A stretch of 64,000 bases of DNA from ZC4RG42 sp036676355 (GCA_036676355.1 JAKFDA010000055.1:1-64000); one strand, 5' to 3'. Counted from the first letter of the stretch, positions 7,205 to 16,508 are shown. Numbers and translations are program-made. Notes: a model not told the origin generated them from the letters alone.

Positions 7205-8605
7205 TCAGAGCGACTGCAGTTCGGCTGGGCCCGCGGGTGAAACGGACGGCGTCGGGCCATGAACGATCGGAACGAAGACGTCGACTGTCGTGCCTCCGTG
7301 GCGCTCGCTTTCCATGCGGAATACGCCACCCAGTCCCATGATCCGTTCCCGCATGCCGAGAATGCCGTGCGAGATCGTCCCCTTGGTCGCGGTCGATGCG
7401 AGACCCACGCCATCATCACGCACCAGCAATCGGACGCCGTTCCGCGGTAGCGTGAGCTCCACCCATACTTGCTGCGCGTTGGCGTAGCGGACGATGTTGG
7501 TCAGCGCCTCCTGTACGATGCGAAACAGCGCGATTGCCACCTCGCTGGGCCATGCCGGCTCCTCTTCCGGAATGCTGATATGCGCGACCAAATTGGCGCG
7601 CGCGCATACCTCGCTGGTTTGCCATTCGATGGCCGCTCCGAGGCCCAGATTGTCGAGTAGCGTCGGGCGCAAATCTTCGATGATGCGGCGTTTGATCTCC
7701 ACGCCACCGTCGAGAGTGACAAGAAGTCGCTGCAGCTTCTCGTCGATGCGCGGTTCGAGCGGCTGCAGATGCTGTTGTACCCACGAAGCATCCATTTTCG
7801 CGGAGACCAGAATGGCGCCAAGCTCGTCGTGAATATCCCGCGCGAGCTTTGATTTTTCGGTCTCCTGGACCGTCTGCAAATGGCGATATGCGCGTGACAG
7901 TTCGGCGGTTCGTTCGCGCACCGTCCGCTCCAGGGATTGCTGATGCTCGAGCTGCCGTTGACTGGCCTCTTCACGCAGGCGCGTATCGCGCAAAGTCAGC
8001 AGATAGACCGCGGCGAGCAGAAAAATATTGAAGGCACTGGAGAGCGCCATACCGAAGCGCGAGGTGAGAATGTCCTGTTCCCACATCGTCCAAAGTGCGC
8101 CCGAGCGGGCCTGTTCATAGGCGCTGAAGGCTTGCATCTCGACACGCAGTTCATCCATTGTTTTTCTGCCGATATCAGTGTGCATCAACGCCTGGGCGGC
8201 GTCCGAGCCGTGCTCCCGATACAGCGTCAGGGCCATTTCTATTTCGCCCATCCGCTGGCCGATGAGTTCATTGATCCGGTCCACGCGCCGCAGCTGCTCG
8301 CCTGATGTCGGAGGAATCAGCGTACGCAGTTGACTCAGCCGATCATTAAGTTTTTGCACTGCGAGCTTGTACGGTTCGAGGTACTCGCCGCGACCGGTGA
8401 GCAGATAGCCGCGCTGCCCCGTTTCCGCATCGAGCACAAGCGTCTGGATTTCACGCGTGACGTCTTGCAAGTCGAGCGAGCGTCGCGCATAGGCACCTGC
8501 CTCGAACAGCCGGGCATGCGACAGTTCGGAGAACACCAGCACGCCGATCGACACTATGGCGGCGAGCAGCAGCGGAAGCGCTATCCAGCGGTTGGAAGTT
8601 GACAT
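7205..8605 (-). CDS. CHASE3-type sensor histidine kinase of the NarX/DegS class (HisKA_3)
   Basis: A 466-residue membrane kinase. The first membrane helix is near residues 8-28. A periplasmic CHASE3-like domain follows, rich in helices with the typical VLDAETGQRGYLLTG motif. A second membrane helix lies near 185-205, then a coiled segment. The dimerisation/phospho-acceptor box is LARDIHDELGAIL, the HisKA_3 type. The ATPase domain has EALTNIVRYANA and RDDGVG, then the GILGMRERI loop. Kinases of this class pair with NarL/FixJ regulators; the gene at 4325 is the nearest candidate. It is convergent with the Cys-repeat gene and divergent from DUF1328 copy 2. Confidence 0.92.
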   Translation of the reverse strand: MSTSNRWIALPLLLAAIVSIGVLVFSELSHARLFEAGAYARRSLDLQDVTREIQTLVLDAETGQRGYLLTGRGEYLEPYKLAVQKLNDRLSQLRTLIPPTSGEQLRRVDRINELIGQRMGEIEMALTLYREHGSDAAQALMHTDIGRKTMDELRVEMQAFSAYEQARSGALWTMWEQDILTSRFGMALSSAFNIFLLAAVYLLTLRDTRLREEASQRQLEHQQSLERTVRERTAELSRAYRHLQTVQETEKSKLARDIHDELGAILVSAKMDASWVQQHLQPLEPRIDEKLQRLLVTLDGGVEIKRRIIEDLRPTLLDNLGLGAAIEWQTSEVCARANLVAHISIPEEEPAWPSEVAIALFRIVQEALTNIVRYANAQQVWVELTLPRNGVRLLVRDDGVGLASTATKGTISHGILGMRERIMGLGGVFRMESERHGGTTVDVFVPIVHGPTPSVSPAGPAELQSL

Positions 8606-8717
8606 GGTGCCGTTGTCCTACAGCGGAATCGGTGCTGCGCCGACCTTCATCGCCGCGCCGGGGCGCTAGGCTTTATGGGTACCCGCCCGAGCAGGGGGGC
8701 AGAATGAGGAGAAACGC

Positions 8718-8891
8718 ATGTTGAAGTGGGCTCTGATTTTTTTCCTGATCTCGTTAGCCGCGGGCATCTTCGGATTTACCGGCATTGCCGCGGGCGCCGC
8801 GGGCATTGCGAAAGTGCTGTTCTTCCTGGCATTGTTCCTGTTCCTCGTATTTCTGGTGCTGGGCGTTACGATTGCCAAGAAAGTGTTGTAG
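8718..8891 (+). CDS. DUF1328 small membrane protein, copy 2
   Basis: A 57-residue protein: MLKWALIFFLISLAAGIFGF, then TGIAAGAAGIAKVLFFLAL, and a second membrane helix ending IAKKVL. It is clearly paralogous to the protein at 5906. GAGGAG lies seven bases before the ATG. I found no sigma-54 site upstream, unlike copy 1. A strong bidirectional terminator follows. Confidence 0.9.
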   Translation: MLKWALIFFLISLAAGIFGFTGIAAGAAGIAKVLFFLALFLFLVFLVLGVTIAKKVL

Positions 8892-8929
8892 TGCCAGGTG
8901 CTCGCCCCCGGGTGCGGTGAACACAATGC

Positions 8930-8961
8930 AAAAAAAAGGCCGGCATTCGCCGGCCTTTTTT
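8930..8961. terminator. bidirectional rho-independent terminator
   Basis: An A-run, then GGCCGGC (8938-8944), a 4-base ATTC loop, GCCGGCC (8949-8955) and TTTTTT. It serves DUF1328 copy 2 and the convergent lipoprotein gene. Confidence 0.92.
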
Positions 8962-8976
8962 GGCGCTTGAGCGGCG

Positions 8977-9276
8977 TTACGGCGTTGTGCCTGAGCCGGA
9001 TGCGGATCCGCTGCCGCTAGGGGCCGCACCGCTGCCCATATCGGGAGACGACGAGCTCGGGGGCGAACTGGGCTCGGCCGGCATGGTGCTGGGGCCACTC
9101 ATGCCTCCGCTCGTATCGGGCGCGGTGCCTGGGGTGCGACTTCCCGGCGTGCCGGTCGCGCCGGTGTCACCGCTGTATGCGCCCGGCTCGGTGCGCGGCT
9201 CCTGAACGTTGTCGCCGCAAGCGGCCAAGCCAGCCATGGCCAGGACTGCAGCGGTGGCAATCAAGGTTTTCTTCAT
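8977..9276 (-). CDS. small low-complexity lipoprotein
   Basis: A 99-residue protein with a lipoprotein signal (MKKTLIATAAVLAMAGLAACG; lipobox LAAC). The tail after it is Pro/Ser/Gly/Thr-rich and of low complexity, with no folded domain visible. It is probably a disordered, lipid-anchored envelope protein. The ATG at 9276 is chosen because GAAGGAGATCG lies directly upstream and the signal peptide starts there. The frame extends to 9420, but without such support. Confidence 0.8.
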   Translation of the reverse strand: MKKTLIATAAVLAMAGLAACGDNVQEPRTEPGAYSGDTGATGTPGSRTPGTAPDTSGGMSGPSTMPAEPSSPPSSSSPDMGSGAAPSGSGSASGSGTTP

Positions 9277-9623
9277 TTCGATCTCCTTCAGCGTTAGAGA
9301 AATTAGTGTTACTGCTGTGAACGTGTGACGCGGAATTTTGCGTGATGACGCGAATCCATTTGCGCCAGAGTCTGAGCAGTTGCATGCATCACGTGTGAAG
9401 CAATCCGCATGCGCTATCACGTGTTTTTGGCGTCTGCGGCAGGCGACAAAAATCGGCCGCTTCCTCGGATTCGAATGAAAAAACGCATGTTTTAAGACAT
9501 CCGTGCGCTCACGGTACTAGTACGCCCGCAACGGCGCTATCAGTCTAAGGCGCGTTCGTTTGTGGGACTCGTCCGACCTTGCCGTGGATCGGCACAAAGA
9601 ATGCACCGGCATCGCATACTTAA
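9277..9623. other. 347-bp divergent intergenic region with CACGTG direct repeats
   Basis: No gene. It holds the promoters of the minus-strand lipoprotein and of the DUF883 gene. ATCACGTGT occurs twice in direct orientation (9388-9396 and 9416-9424), 28 bases apart, each with a palindromic CACGTG core. A sigma-54-like site lies at its right end. Confidence 0.55.
9590..9604 (+). promoter_or_regulatory. possible sigma-54 promoter for the DUF883 gene
   Basis: CGGCACAAAGAATGC keeps GGCAC, TGC and GG-N10-GC, but deviates at three positions. It is very close to the ATG at 9624, which would favour the second ATG at 9642. Confidence 0.42.
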
Positions 9624-9974
9624 ATGACCCCGGATGACGCCATGCCGCTCTCAGGAAACCCGACGAATGGAACCGAACAACGCGTGACGCAGGAATTCAA
9701 TCGCTTTCTTGCGGACATCGATCAGCTCATGAGCAGCGCGCGCCAGCTCACCGGCGATAGCGCAGCGTTAGTACGGCAACGTATCGAAGACAAGGTCGCG
9801 CAGGCCAAAGTGCGGCTGGAGGCGATGCGTGGCATGGCGGCCGAACAGTACGACGACGAGCAACGACCGCGACCGGTTTGGTGGACGAATCGTTCGGTAC
9901 AGATCGCGGCTGCCGCGGCGCTCGCCGGCGCGCTGTTCGCAAGCGTTTACATTGCGCGTCGGTCGCGACGCTAG
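9624..9974 (+). CDS. DUF883 (ElaB/YqjD/YgaM) family membrane protein
   Basis: A 116-residue protein (110 if read from the ATG at 9642). The N-terminal two-thirds is a charged helix with the DUF883 pattern of FLADIDQLMSSARQLTGDSA and RIEDKVAQAKVRLE. A C-terminal membrane anchor (IAAAAALAGALFASVYIA) ends in RRSRR. Enteric members are stationary-phase, inner-membrane, ribosome-associated proteins. This fits the stress theme of the region. Confidence 0.85.
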   Translation: MTPDDAMPLSGNPTNGTEQRVTQEFNRFLADIDQLMSSARQLTGDSAALVRQRIEDKVAQAKVRLEAMRGMAAEQYDDEQRPRPVWWTNRSVQIAAAAALAGALFASVYIARRSRR

Positions 9975-10017
9975 CGCTCGTCCTTAAATTAAAAATCAGG
10001 CCGATCAGGAGAAGTTC

Positions 10018-10560
10018 ATGAGTACATCGACAAACGGCAGTTTTCTATCCGATATACAAACCATTCGCCAGCGTGCGCGCCAGCATATCGAACGCGGCGC
10101 AGTGACGCCGGGCTATGCCGCCGATCGCGAGACCGTGCTGCGCCTGCTGAACGAGGCGCTGGCGACGGAGATCGTCTGCACGCTGCGCTACAAACGCCAT
10201 TACTTCACGGCGACCGGCATTCAATCCGAGGCGGCCAAAGCCGAGTTCCTGGAACACGCGAACGAGGAACAACAGCACGCCGACCGGATCGCAGAGCGGA
10301 TCGTGCAACTGGGCGGCAAGCCGAATTTGAGCCCGGAAGGGCTGACCACACGTTCGCACGCGGAATACGTGGAGGGCGGCACGTTGCGAGAAATGATCGA
10401 AGAGGATCTGGTGGCCGAACGGATCGCAATCGAAAGCTACAAGGAAATCGTGCTCTATATCGGCGAGAAGGATCCGACCACCCGCCGGCTGTTCGAGGAG
10501 ATTCTTGCGGTCGAGGAAGAACATGCGGACGATCTTGTATCGCTGCTTGCCTGCATGTGA
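10018..10560 (+). CDS. ferritin-like (bacterioferritin/Dps-type) protein
   Basis: A 180-residue four-helix ferritin-like protein. Putative di-iron ligands are seen in LNEALATEIV (Glu), EHANEEQQHAD (E-x-x-H-type motif), EEDLVAERIAIESY (Glu) and EEILAVEEEHAD (E-x-x-H). It would store or oxidise iron and limit Fenton chemistry. AGGAGAAG lies just before the ATG. It follows the DUF883 gene and precedes the DUF72 gene by 24 bases. Confidence 0.88.
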   Translation: MSTSTNGSFLSDIQTIRQRARQHIERGAVTPGYAADRETVLRLLNEALATEIVCTLRYKRHYFTATGIQSEAAKAEFLEHANEEQQHADRIAERIVQLGGKPNLSPEGLTTRSHAEYVEGGTLREMIEEDLVAERIAIESYKEIVLYIGEKDPTTRRLFEEILAVEEEHADDLVSLLACM

Positions 10561-10584
10561 TATCGGCCGAGGCGCGTCGGGACG

Positions 10585-11547
10585 ATGATCCGCATCGGCA
10601 TATCGGGATGGCGGTACGAGGGCTGGCGCGGGAATTTTTATCCGGACGGCCTGCCGCAGCGCCGCGAGCTGGAATACGCATCGTCGCTGCTGCCGAGCAT
10701 CGAAATCAACGGCTCGTTCTACTCGCTGCAGCGCCCCGAATATTTCGAACAGTGGTATCGCGAAACGCCGACCGGATTCATGTTCAGCGTTAAAGGGGGA
10801 CGCTACATCACGCATGTGCGTCGGTTGCGCGATGTGGAAGCGCCGCTCGCCAATTTCTACGCTTCGGGCCTGTTCAACCTGCGCGAGAAGCTCGGCCCGT
10901 GTTTGTGGCAGTTCCCGCCGAGCATGAAGTACGACCCCGAGCGCTTCGAAAACTTTCTTGCCATGCTGCCGCGCGATACGGAAGCGGCGCTGGAGATGGC
11001 GCGCCGCCATAGCGAATGGATGAAAGAGCGCGTGCACCTGGCGCTCGACGCAAACCGGCCTCTGCATCACGCCATCGAGGTCCGCCATGAAAGTTTCATC
11101 GACGAGTCATTCATCGACATGCTGCGCCGGCACAGCGTCGCCTGGGTTGTGGCCGATGCGGCGGGCAAGTGGCCTTATCGGGAAGATGTGACCGCGGATT
11201 TCATCTACATCCGTCTGCACGGTGAAACGGAGTTGTACGCCAGCGGCTATGACGATTCGAGCCTGGATCGCTGGGCGGCACGCATCCGTGCGTGGGGGGA
11301 CGGTGACGAGCCGAAAGACGCACATCGCATCAGCAAGGTGGCACCGACGCGACGCGCGCGCGACGTGTACTGCTATTTCGATAACGACTACAAGGTGCGG
11401 GCGCCCTTCGATGCCCAGCAATTGATGCGCAAGCTGGGATTGAAATGGGATGCCGAGCCGGTAGAGGTCGATGCGCCACGAGCGACGCGTAGCCGAACGA
11501 CAGCGGCAAGGCAGCGGACTTCGACCGCGCGCAATCCGGATGTTTAG
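10585..11547 (+). CDS. DUF72 (YecE-family) protein
   Basis: A 320-residue protein of the DUF72 TIM-barrel family. It begins with the signature MIRIGISGWRYEGWRG, followed by YASSLLPSIEINGSFY and the FMFSVKGGRYITH strand. Conserved C-terminal features include FIYIRLHG and YCYFDND. The function of the family is not established. The last ~30 residues are a basic, Thr/Arg-rich tail. It is probably co-transcribed with the ferritin-like gene. Confidence 0.9.
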   Translation: MIRIGISGWRYEGWRGNFYPDGLPQRRELEYASSLLPSIEINGSFYSLQRPEYFEQWYRETPTGFMFSVKGGRYITHVRRLRDVEAPLANFYASGLFNLREKLGPCLWQFPPSMKYDPERFENFLAMLPRDTEAALEMARRHSEWMKERVHLALDANRPLHHAIEVRHESFIDESFIDMLRRHSVAWVVADAAGKWPYREDVTADFIYIRLHGETELYASGYDDSSLDRWAARIRAWGDGDEPKDAHRISKVAPTRRARDVYCYFDNDYKVRAPFDAQQLMRKLGLKWDAEPVEVDAPRATRSRTTAARQRTSTARNPDV

Positions 11548-11819
11548 CGCGCGACCGGACACTCATAATCTTCGGTGCGAAACATATCAATGGCGGTCAC
11601 ACGGGCCGCCGACGATGGCGCTATCGCTGTCCGAAGTATCACTCGGCCCAGCCGACCCGATGCCGTGGGTGTCGCCGGTACGCAATGGCCTGATTCCTGT
11701 TGTCGCAAGGCGCTCGCCTTGCCGAGCTGCGATGTGCTGTCCCCTGATGCCATTCTTTGCGCGGGTATAGGTGTTGCATCGGCACTTGATCCGGCCTTCG
11801 GACGACAGGAATAGGCGTG

Positions 11820-13349
11820 ATGAAAAGCGATGCGGGATTGAACCAGTCGGTGTGGATGGCGACGGCCGACACGCCGGATTGTCCGCCTCTTGTGCGTGAC
11901 GAGCATGCCGATGTGTGCGTTGTCGGCGCCGGTATCGCAGGCCTCACGACGGCGTACCTGTTGTTGCGCGAAGGCAGGACGGTCGTGGTGATCGATGACG
12001 GACCTATCGCGGGCGGTGCATCGGCGCGCACGACGGCGCATCTATCCAATGCCTTCGACGATCGTTACTACGAAGTCGAGCGCCTGCATGGCGAAGAAGG
12101 CGCGCGGCTGGTCGCGGAGAGTCACACGGCGGCCATCGACGCCATTGAAGCGATCGTCGGCGAGGAAGGGATTGAGTGCGATTTCGAACGCTGTGACGGC
12201 TATCTCGTCGTTGCGCCGGGCCGTCCTGTCGACGAATTGAACGTGGAGCTCGAGGCCGCCCGGCGCGCCGGATTGCGCGAGGTTGAGCGCGTCGAGCACG
12301 TGCCGCTCGATTTTCATAATTTCGGCCCGGCGTTGCGCTTTCCCCGCCAGGCGCAGTTTCACCCATTGAAATATCTGAGCGGGCTCACGCAGGCCATCCT
12401 GCGCCGCGGCGGGCGCGTCTATGCCCATACGCACGCGACGCGTGTAGAAGGCGGCGAGCGTGCGCATGTGGAAACCTCCGGCGGTGCGATCATCGCCTCC
12501 GATGCAGTGGTCGTGGCGACCAATACGCCGATCAACGATCAGCTCGTCATCCACACCAAGCAGGCGCCGTATCGCACCTACGTGGTCGGCGCGCGCGTGC
12601 CGTCCGCGTCACTGCCGTCGTTGCTGCTGTGGGACTCGCTCGAGGATTATCACTACGTGCGCGTGCAGCGCGACGTGGCCGGGCGCGACGTTTTGATCGT
12701 CGGCGGCGAGGATCACAAGACCGGCCAGGCCGACGATTTCGAAAAGCGTTATGCGCGGCTGGAAGAGTGGGTGCGGATGCGCTTTCCGATGATCGAGGGT
12801 TTCGATTTCCACTGGTCCGGACAGGTGATGGAGCCGGTCGACTATGTGGCTTTTATCGGACGCAATCCCAGCGATGACGACAACATCTATATCGCTACCG
12901 GCGATTCGGGCAACGGCATGACGCACGGCACGATCGCCGGATTGCTGCTGACCGATCTCATCTGCAAACGAGCGAATCCCTGGGAGCAGTTGTACGACCC
13001 CTCGCGCATCACCATCAGGGCCGCGGGCGAATTCGCGATGGAGAATCTCAACGTCGCGGCGCAATTCGCCGACTACGCGACGCCGGGTGAAGTGAAAAGC
13101 ACCGACGACATCGCGCCGGGGGCCGGCGCCATCGTTCGGCGCGGTCTGAAAAAGATCGCCGCTTATCGGGATGAAAACGGCATGCTGCATTGCTATTCGG
13201 CCGCGTGTACGCACCTCAAATGCATCGTGCACTGGAACGGCGGCGAAAAGACCTGGGATTGCCCGTGCCACGGCTCGCGCTTCGACAAGATCGATGGGCG
13301 TCCGATCAACGGGCCGGCGCGTCACAACCTCGGCCCGGCGGAGACTTGA
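11820..13349 (+). CDS. FAD-dependent oxidoreductase with C-terminal Rieske [2Fe-2S] domain
   Basis: A 509-residue two-domain protein. The N-terminus has a DAO-type FAD fold with the dinucleotide motif VCVVGAGIAGLTTAYLLL and a GDSGNGMTHGTIAG segment near residue 365. The C-terminal ~100 residues carry a Rieske cluster: C-x-H in ACTHLKC and C-x2-H in CPCHGSRFD. Members of this family are cytoplasmic oxidoreductases of unknown substrate, similar to Bacillus YhfW. An AGGAA lies before the ATG at 11820; a GTG at 11817 is the alternative start. The chain stops soon after the second Rieske motif, as usual. Confidence 0.92.
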   Translation: MKSDAGLNQSVWMATADTPDCPPLVRDEHADVCVVGAGIAGLTTAYLLLREGRTVVVIDDGPIAGGASARTTAHLSNAFDDRYYEVERLHGEEGARLVAESHTAAIDAIEAIVGEEGIECDFERCDGYLVVAPGRPVDELNVELEAARRAGLREVERVEHVPLDFHNFGPALRFPRQAQFHPLKYLSGLTQAILRRGGRVYAHTHATRVEGGERAHVETSGGAIIASDAVVVATNTPINDQLVIHTKQAPYRTYVVGARVPSASLPSLLLWDSLEDYHYVRVQRDVAGRDVLIVGGEDHKTGQADDFEKRYARLEEWVRMRFPMIEGFDFHWSGQVMEPVDYVAFIGRNPSDDDNIYIATGDSGNGMTHGTIAGLLLTDLICKRANPWEQLYDPSRITIRAAGEFAMENLNVAAQFADYATPGEVKSTDDIAPGAGAIVRRGLKKIAAYRDENGMLHCYSAACTHLKCIVHWNGGEKTWDCPCHGSRFDKIDGRPINGPARHNLGPAET

Positions 13350-13688
13350 AGGAGGGCGCTCGTGGCTGCTTGCGGCGGGGCGGGCGCATCGAGCGGCGCG
13401 CCGTTCGTGAGCCTGTCGAACCATGAACGAAAGGCCGGCATGACAACGGACTTCGACGCGCTCAGCCCAATCTGTCGGAGCGCCTGCTTTCTTAGCGCAA
13501 ACGGTGTTTCAATCTTCCGCTCGTCCTGAGTATCCGCGCAGCGGCTGAGCCGAAGAGGTCGACTGCTGCGCGCTCACCGCGAACTGCTTCCCGGAAGGCC
13601 GGGAAACGGGCCGTCAAGCCCCGTGGATCGCCGACCCGCCCCCTTACCCGTGCGGTAACATACGCGGCTCCAGCGGAAGGTCCGATTC
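13350..13688. other. 339-bp intergenic region with REP-like hairpin
   Basis: No gene. At 13402-13430 a GTTCGTGAGCCTGTCGAACC-type sequence can fold (CGTTC/GAACG and TTCG/CGAA). It is related to the sequences at 34201-34425. A second, looser CTCGTCCTGAG/CTGAGCCGAAG pair lies near 13520-13560. Such elements are common intergenic repeats. The promoter of nadE should lie at the right end. Confidence 0.6.
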
Positions 13689-15737
13689 GTGTCTTTCTAC
13701 AACCTCTATCGCCACAATTTTCTGCGCGCGGCCGTATGCATTCCGGAACTGCGCGTTGCCGATCCGGCCTTCAATGCCGCGCAGACCGTCGCGCTCATGC
13801 AGCAGGCTGAAGCGCGCCAGGCGGCGGTTGCGCTGTTTCCGGAACTCGGCCTGTCGGCGTACACCTGCGACGACCTGTTTCATCAGGACGCGCTGCTGGA
13901 TGCGGTGCTGGCGGGCCTGAACGAAGTCGTGCAGGCCTCGCACAAGTTACAAGTGACGGCCGTTGTCGGCTTGCCGTTGCGAGTCGAAGGGCTGCTCTAC
14001 AACTGCGCAGCGGTGGTGCAGGGCGGACGCATCTGCGGCATCACGCCGAAAAGCTATCTGCCGAACTATCGCGAGTTTTACGAGCTTCGTCAGTTCACGC
14101 CGGGCGATACCTGCGCGCGCGAGACTATTGATCTGCTCGGACAGCGCGACGTGCCGTTCGGCTCCCAACTGCTGTTCCGTTTCGCCGCACAACCGCTTGC
14201 GACGCTGCATGTCGAAATCTGCGAAGACCTGTGGACGCCGGTGCCGCCGTCGACCTTCGGCGCGCTGGCGGGTGCAACGGTGCTGCTCAATCTGTCGGCC
14301 TCCAACGTGACGGTCGGCAAGGACGGTTATCGTCGCCAGCTGGTATCGAATCAATCCGCGCGCTGTATCGCCGGGTATCTCTATAGCGCGGCCGGCTTCG
14401 GCGAATCGACTACCGATATGGCGTGGGACGGCCACGGCGTCGCTTATGAAAATGGCGCGCTGTTGGCGGAAACCGAGCGCTTCGCGCAGTGTGCGCAGTT
14501 GCTGATCGCCGATATCGATCTCGATCGCATTGCGCAGGACCGCATGCGGCAGAACAGTTTCGGCGCATCGGCGCGCCGCCATGCGAGCGAGCTGGCGAAT
14601 TTCCGCAGCGTCACGATCGAATCGAAGTTGCCGCTGGAGCAGGAACTGCCGCTCGAGCGCATCTACGAGCGCTTTCCGTATGTGCCGGCCGATCCGGCCA
14701 CGCGCGATGCGCGTTGCGCAGAGGTATACGACATTCAGGTGCACGGCCTGACCAAACGCCTCACCGCGATGAAGAGCGAGAAGATCGTGATCGGCATCTC
14801 GGGCGGGCTCGATTCCACCCAGGCGCTGATCGTCTGCGCGCGGGCGATGGATCTGCTCGGATTGCCGCGCACCAATATCCTCGCCTACACCATGCCAGGA
14901 TTTGCCACGAGCGAGCGCACGCTCGATCAGGCACGTCGCCTGATGGAAGCGGTCGGCGTGACCGCAACGGAAATCGATATCCGTCCGAGTTGTCTGCAGA
15001 TGCTCAAGGACATCGGCCATCCCTATGCCGAAGGCAAGCCGGTGTATGACGTCACGTTCGAGAACGTGCAGGCGGGCGAACGCACCAGCCATCTGTTCCG
15101 CCTGGCCAATCTGCACAACGCGCCGGTGATCGGTACGAGCGATCTGTCCGAGATCGCGCTGGGCTGGAGCACTTACGGTGTGGGCGACCACATGGCGCAC
15201 TACCACGTCAACGCCAGCGTGCCGAAGACACTGATTCAATATCTGATTCGTTATGTCGCGCGCACGCGTCTGCTCGGCGAACATGCCGGCGCAGTGTTGC
15301 TCGATGTGCTCCAAACGGAGATCAGTCCGGAGCTGGTGCCGGGCACGGAGAACGACAAACCCGAGCAGCGCACCGAAAGCATCGTCGGCCCATACGAACT
15401 GCAGGACTTTCACCTCTACTACATCCTGCGCTTCGGTTACCGGCCGACCAAGGTGGCGTTCCTGGCCTGGAACGCCTGGCGCAGGCGCGAACAGGGTGTG
15501 TGGCCGGAAATCCCTGAGGCCGAACGCAACGAGTACGCGATCGGCGATATCAAGCGCTGGCTCGCCGTCTTTCTGCGTCGTTTCTTTCAGCTGTCGCAAT
15601 ATAAGCGCAGCGCACTGCCCAATGCACCGAAGGTCGGCTCGGGCGGTTCGCTCTCACCACGTAGCGATTGGCGTGCGCCGAGCGATAGCGAAGCGACCGC
15701 CTGGCTGGCGGAACTCGATCGCATTCCGGATCGGTGA
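13689..15737 (+). CDS. nadE: glutamine-dependent NAD+ synthetase
   Basis: A 682-residue enzyme that makes NAD+ from nicotinate adenine dinucleotide, ATP and glutamine. The N-terminal nitrilase-type glutaminase domain shows the Glu-Lys-Cys triad: Glu in LFPELGLS, Lys in ITPKSYLPNYREFYE, Cys in VEICEDLWTP. The synthetase domain carries the PP-loop GISGGLDSTQALI, then GTSDLSEIALGWSTYG. The length fits the long glutaminase-fused form also found in mycobacteria. The start is a GTG, with GGAAGG upstream. It is followed six bases later by a TonB-like gene. Confidence 0.95.
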   Translation: MSFYNLYRHNFLRAAVCIPELRVADPAFNAAQTVALMQQAEARQAAVALFPELGLSAYTCDDLFHQDALLDAVLAGLNEVVQASHKLQVTAVVGLPLRVEGLLYNCAAVVQGGRICGITPKSYLPNYREFYELRQFTPGDTCARETIDLLGQRDVPFGSQLLFRFAAQPLATLHVEICEDLWTPVPPSTFGALAGATVLLNLSASNVTVGKDGYRRQLVSNQSARCIAGYLYSAAGFGESTTDMAWDGHGVAYENGALLAETERFAQCAQLLIADIDLDRIAQDRMRQNSFGASARRHASELANFRSVTIESKLPLEQELPLERIYERFPYVPADPATRDARCAEVYDIQVHGLTKRLTAMKSEKIVIGISGGLDSTQALIVCARAMDLLGLPRTNILAYTMPGFATSERTLDQARRLMEAVGVTATEIDIRPSCLQMLKDIGHPYAEGKPVYDVTFENVQAGERTSHLFRLANLHNAPVIGTSDLSEIALGWSTYGVGDHMAHYHVNASVPKTLIQYLIRYVARTRLLGEHAGAVLLDVLQTEISPELVPGTENDKPEQRTESIVGPYELQDFHLYYILRFGYRPTKVAFLAWNAWRRREQGVWPEIPEAERNEYAIGDIKRWLAVFLRRFFQLSQYKRSALPNAPKVGSGGSLSPRSDWRAPSDSEATAWLAELDRIPDR

Positions 15738-15743
15738 GGCGTC

Positions 15744-16508
15744 ATGGCGGTTGCAATGGCCGGCTTCAAGCCGGCGCCCAGCGTTCGCATTGCCTCTCCG
15801 ATCGTTGTGGCGGCAACGTTTTCCGTCGTCATGCATGCGGCGCTGCTGGTGTGGGCGCCCATGTGGCAGGCCGATGCGCTCAAAACCATACAGATACCGC
15901 TGGTCGCCTCATTGGAGGCCACACCGCCGCCTGAGGTGCTGCAGCCGCCCGCGCCGCAGCCGCCAAGACCGGCGCCCGAGGTAAAACGACCTGAGCCGAG
16001 GCCCCAGGTCAAACCGCCCGAACCGAAACCGGAGCCGAAGCGTCGTGTGCCGACCGAGCCACGGATCGCGCCGGCGCCTGCCCGGGAGGAGCCGCCGACC
16101 GCCGCGTCCGCGACGAAAGCGCCCGCTACGCCTGCTCCGAGCGAAGCAATGGTCGCCGCACCGCCGAGCGCACCGGCGGTCGAAGCGGGACAGGCCATGG
16201 TGGCGCCCGAGCCGGTTTCCATTGCCCAATACCAGATCGCACTCAATACCGCGGCGGGGAAATATCGCAACTATCCGCGCTATGCGCGCCAGCGCGAATG
16301 GGAAGGGCGTGCCACCGTGCGGCTCGATATCGGCGCCGACGGTCGCGCGCAGCGGATTCGCGTCAGCAGATCGAGCGGCTACGAGCTGCTCGACAATGCC
16401 GCGCTGGAGATGCTCCGCAGGGCGCAACGTGATACGCCGGTGCCGGATGCGCTGCGCGGCCGATCTTTTATTGTCGAAGTGGCGGTGCTGTTCGAGTTGA
16501 AGGATTAG
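15744..16508 (+). CDS. TonB-family energy transducer
   Basis: A 254-residue protein. It has one N-terminal membrane anchor (residues ~18-40), a long Pro/Glu/Lys-rich periplasmic spacer (about 55-150) with repeated KPPEPKP-type motifs, and a C-terminal TonB domain (GRATVRLDIGADGRAQRIRV; SSGYELLDNAALEMLRRAQ). It would couple the proton motive force, through ExbBD, to outer-membrane receptors. No exbBD or receptor gene is nearby. An iron ABC transporter lies just beyond the following repeats. Confidence 0.88.
   Translation: MAVAMAGFKPAPSVRIASPIVVAATFSVVMHAALLVWAPMWQADALKTIQIPLVASLEATPPPEVLQPPAPQPPRPAPEVKRPEPRPQVKPPEPKPEPKRRVPTEPRIAPAPAREEPPTAASATKAPATPAPSEAMVAAPPSAPAVEAGQAMVAPEPVSIAQYQIALNTAAGKYRNYPRYARQREWEGRATVRLDIGADGRAQRIRVSRSSGYELLDNAALEMLRRAQRDTPVPDALRGRSFIVEVAVLFELKD

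Noticed and set aside
13947..15599. 550-codon minus-strand frame opposite nadE
   Set aside because: No recognisable domain; nadE on the plus strand has a complete catalytic set. It is a shadow.
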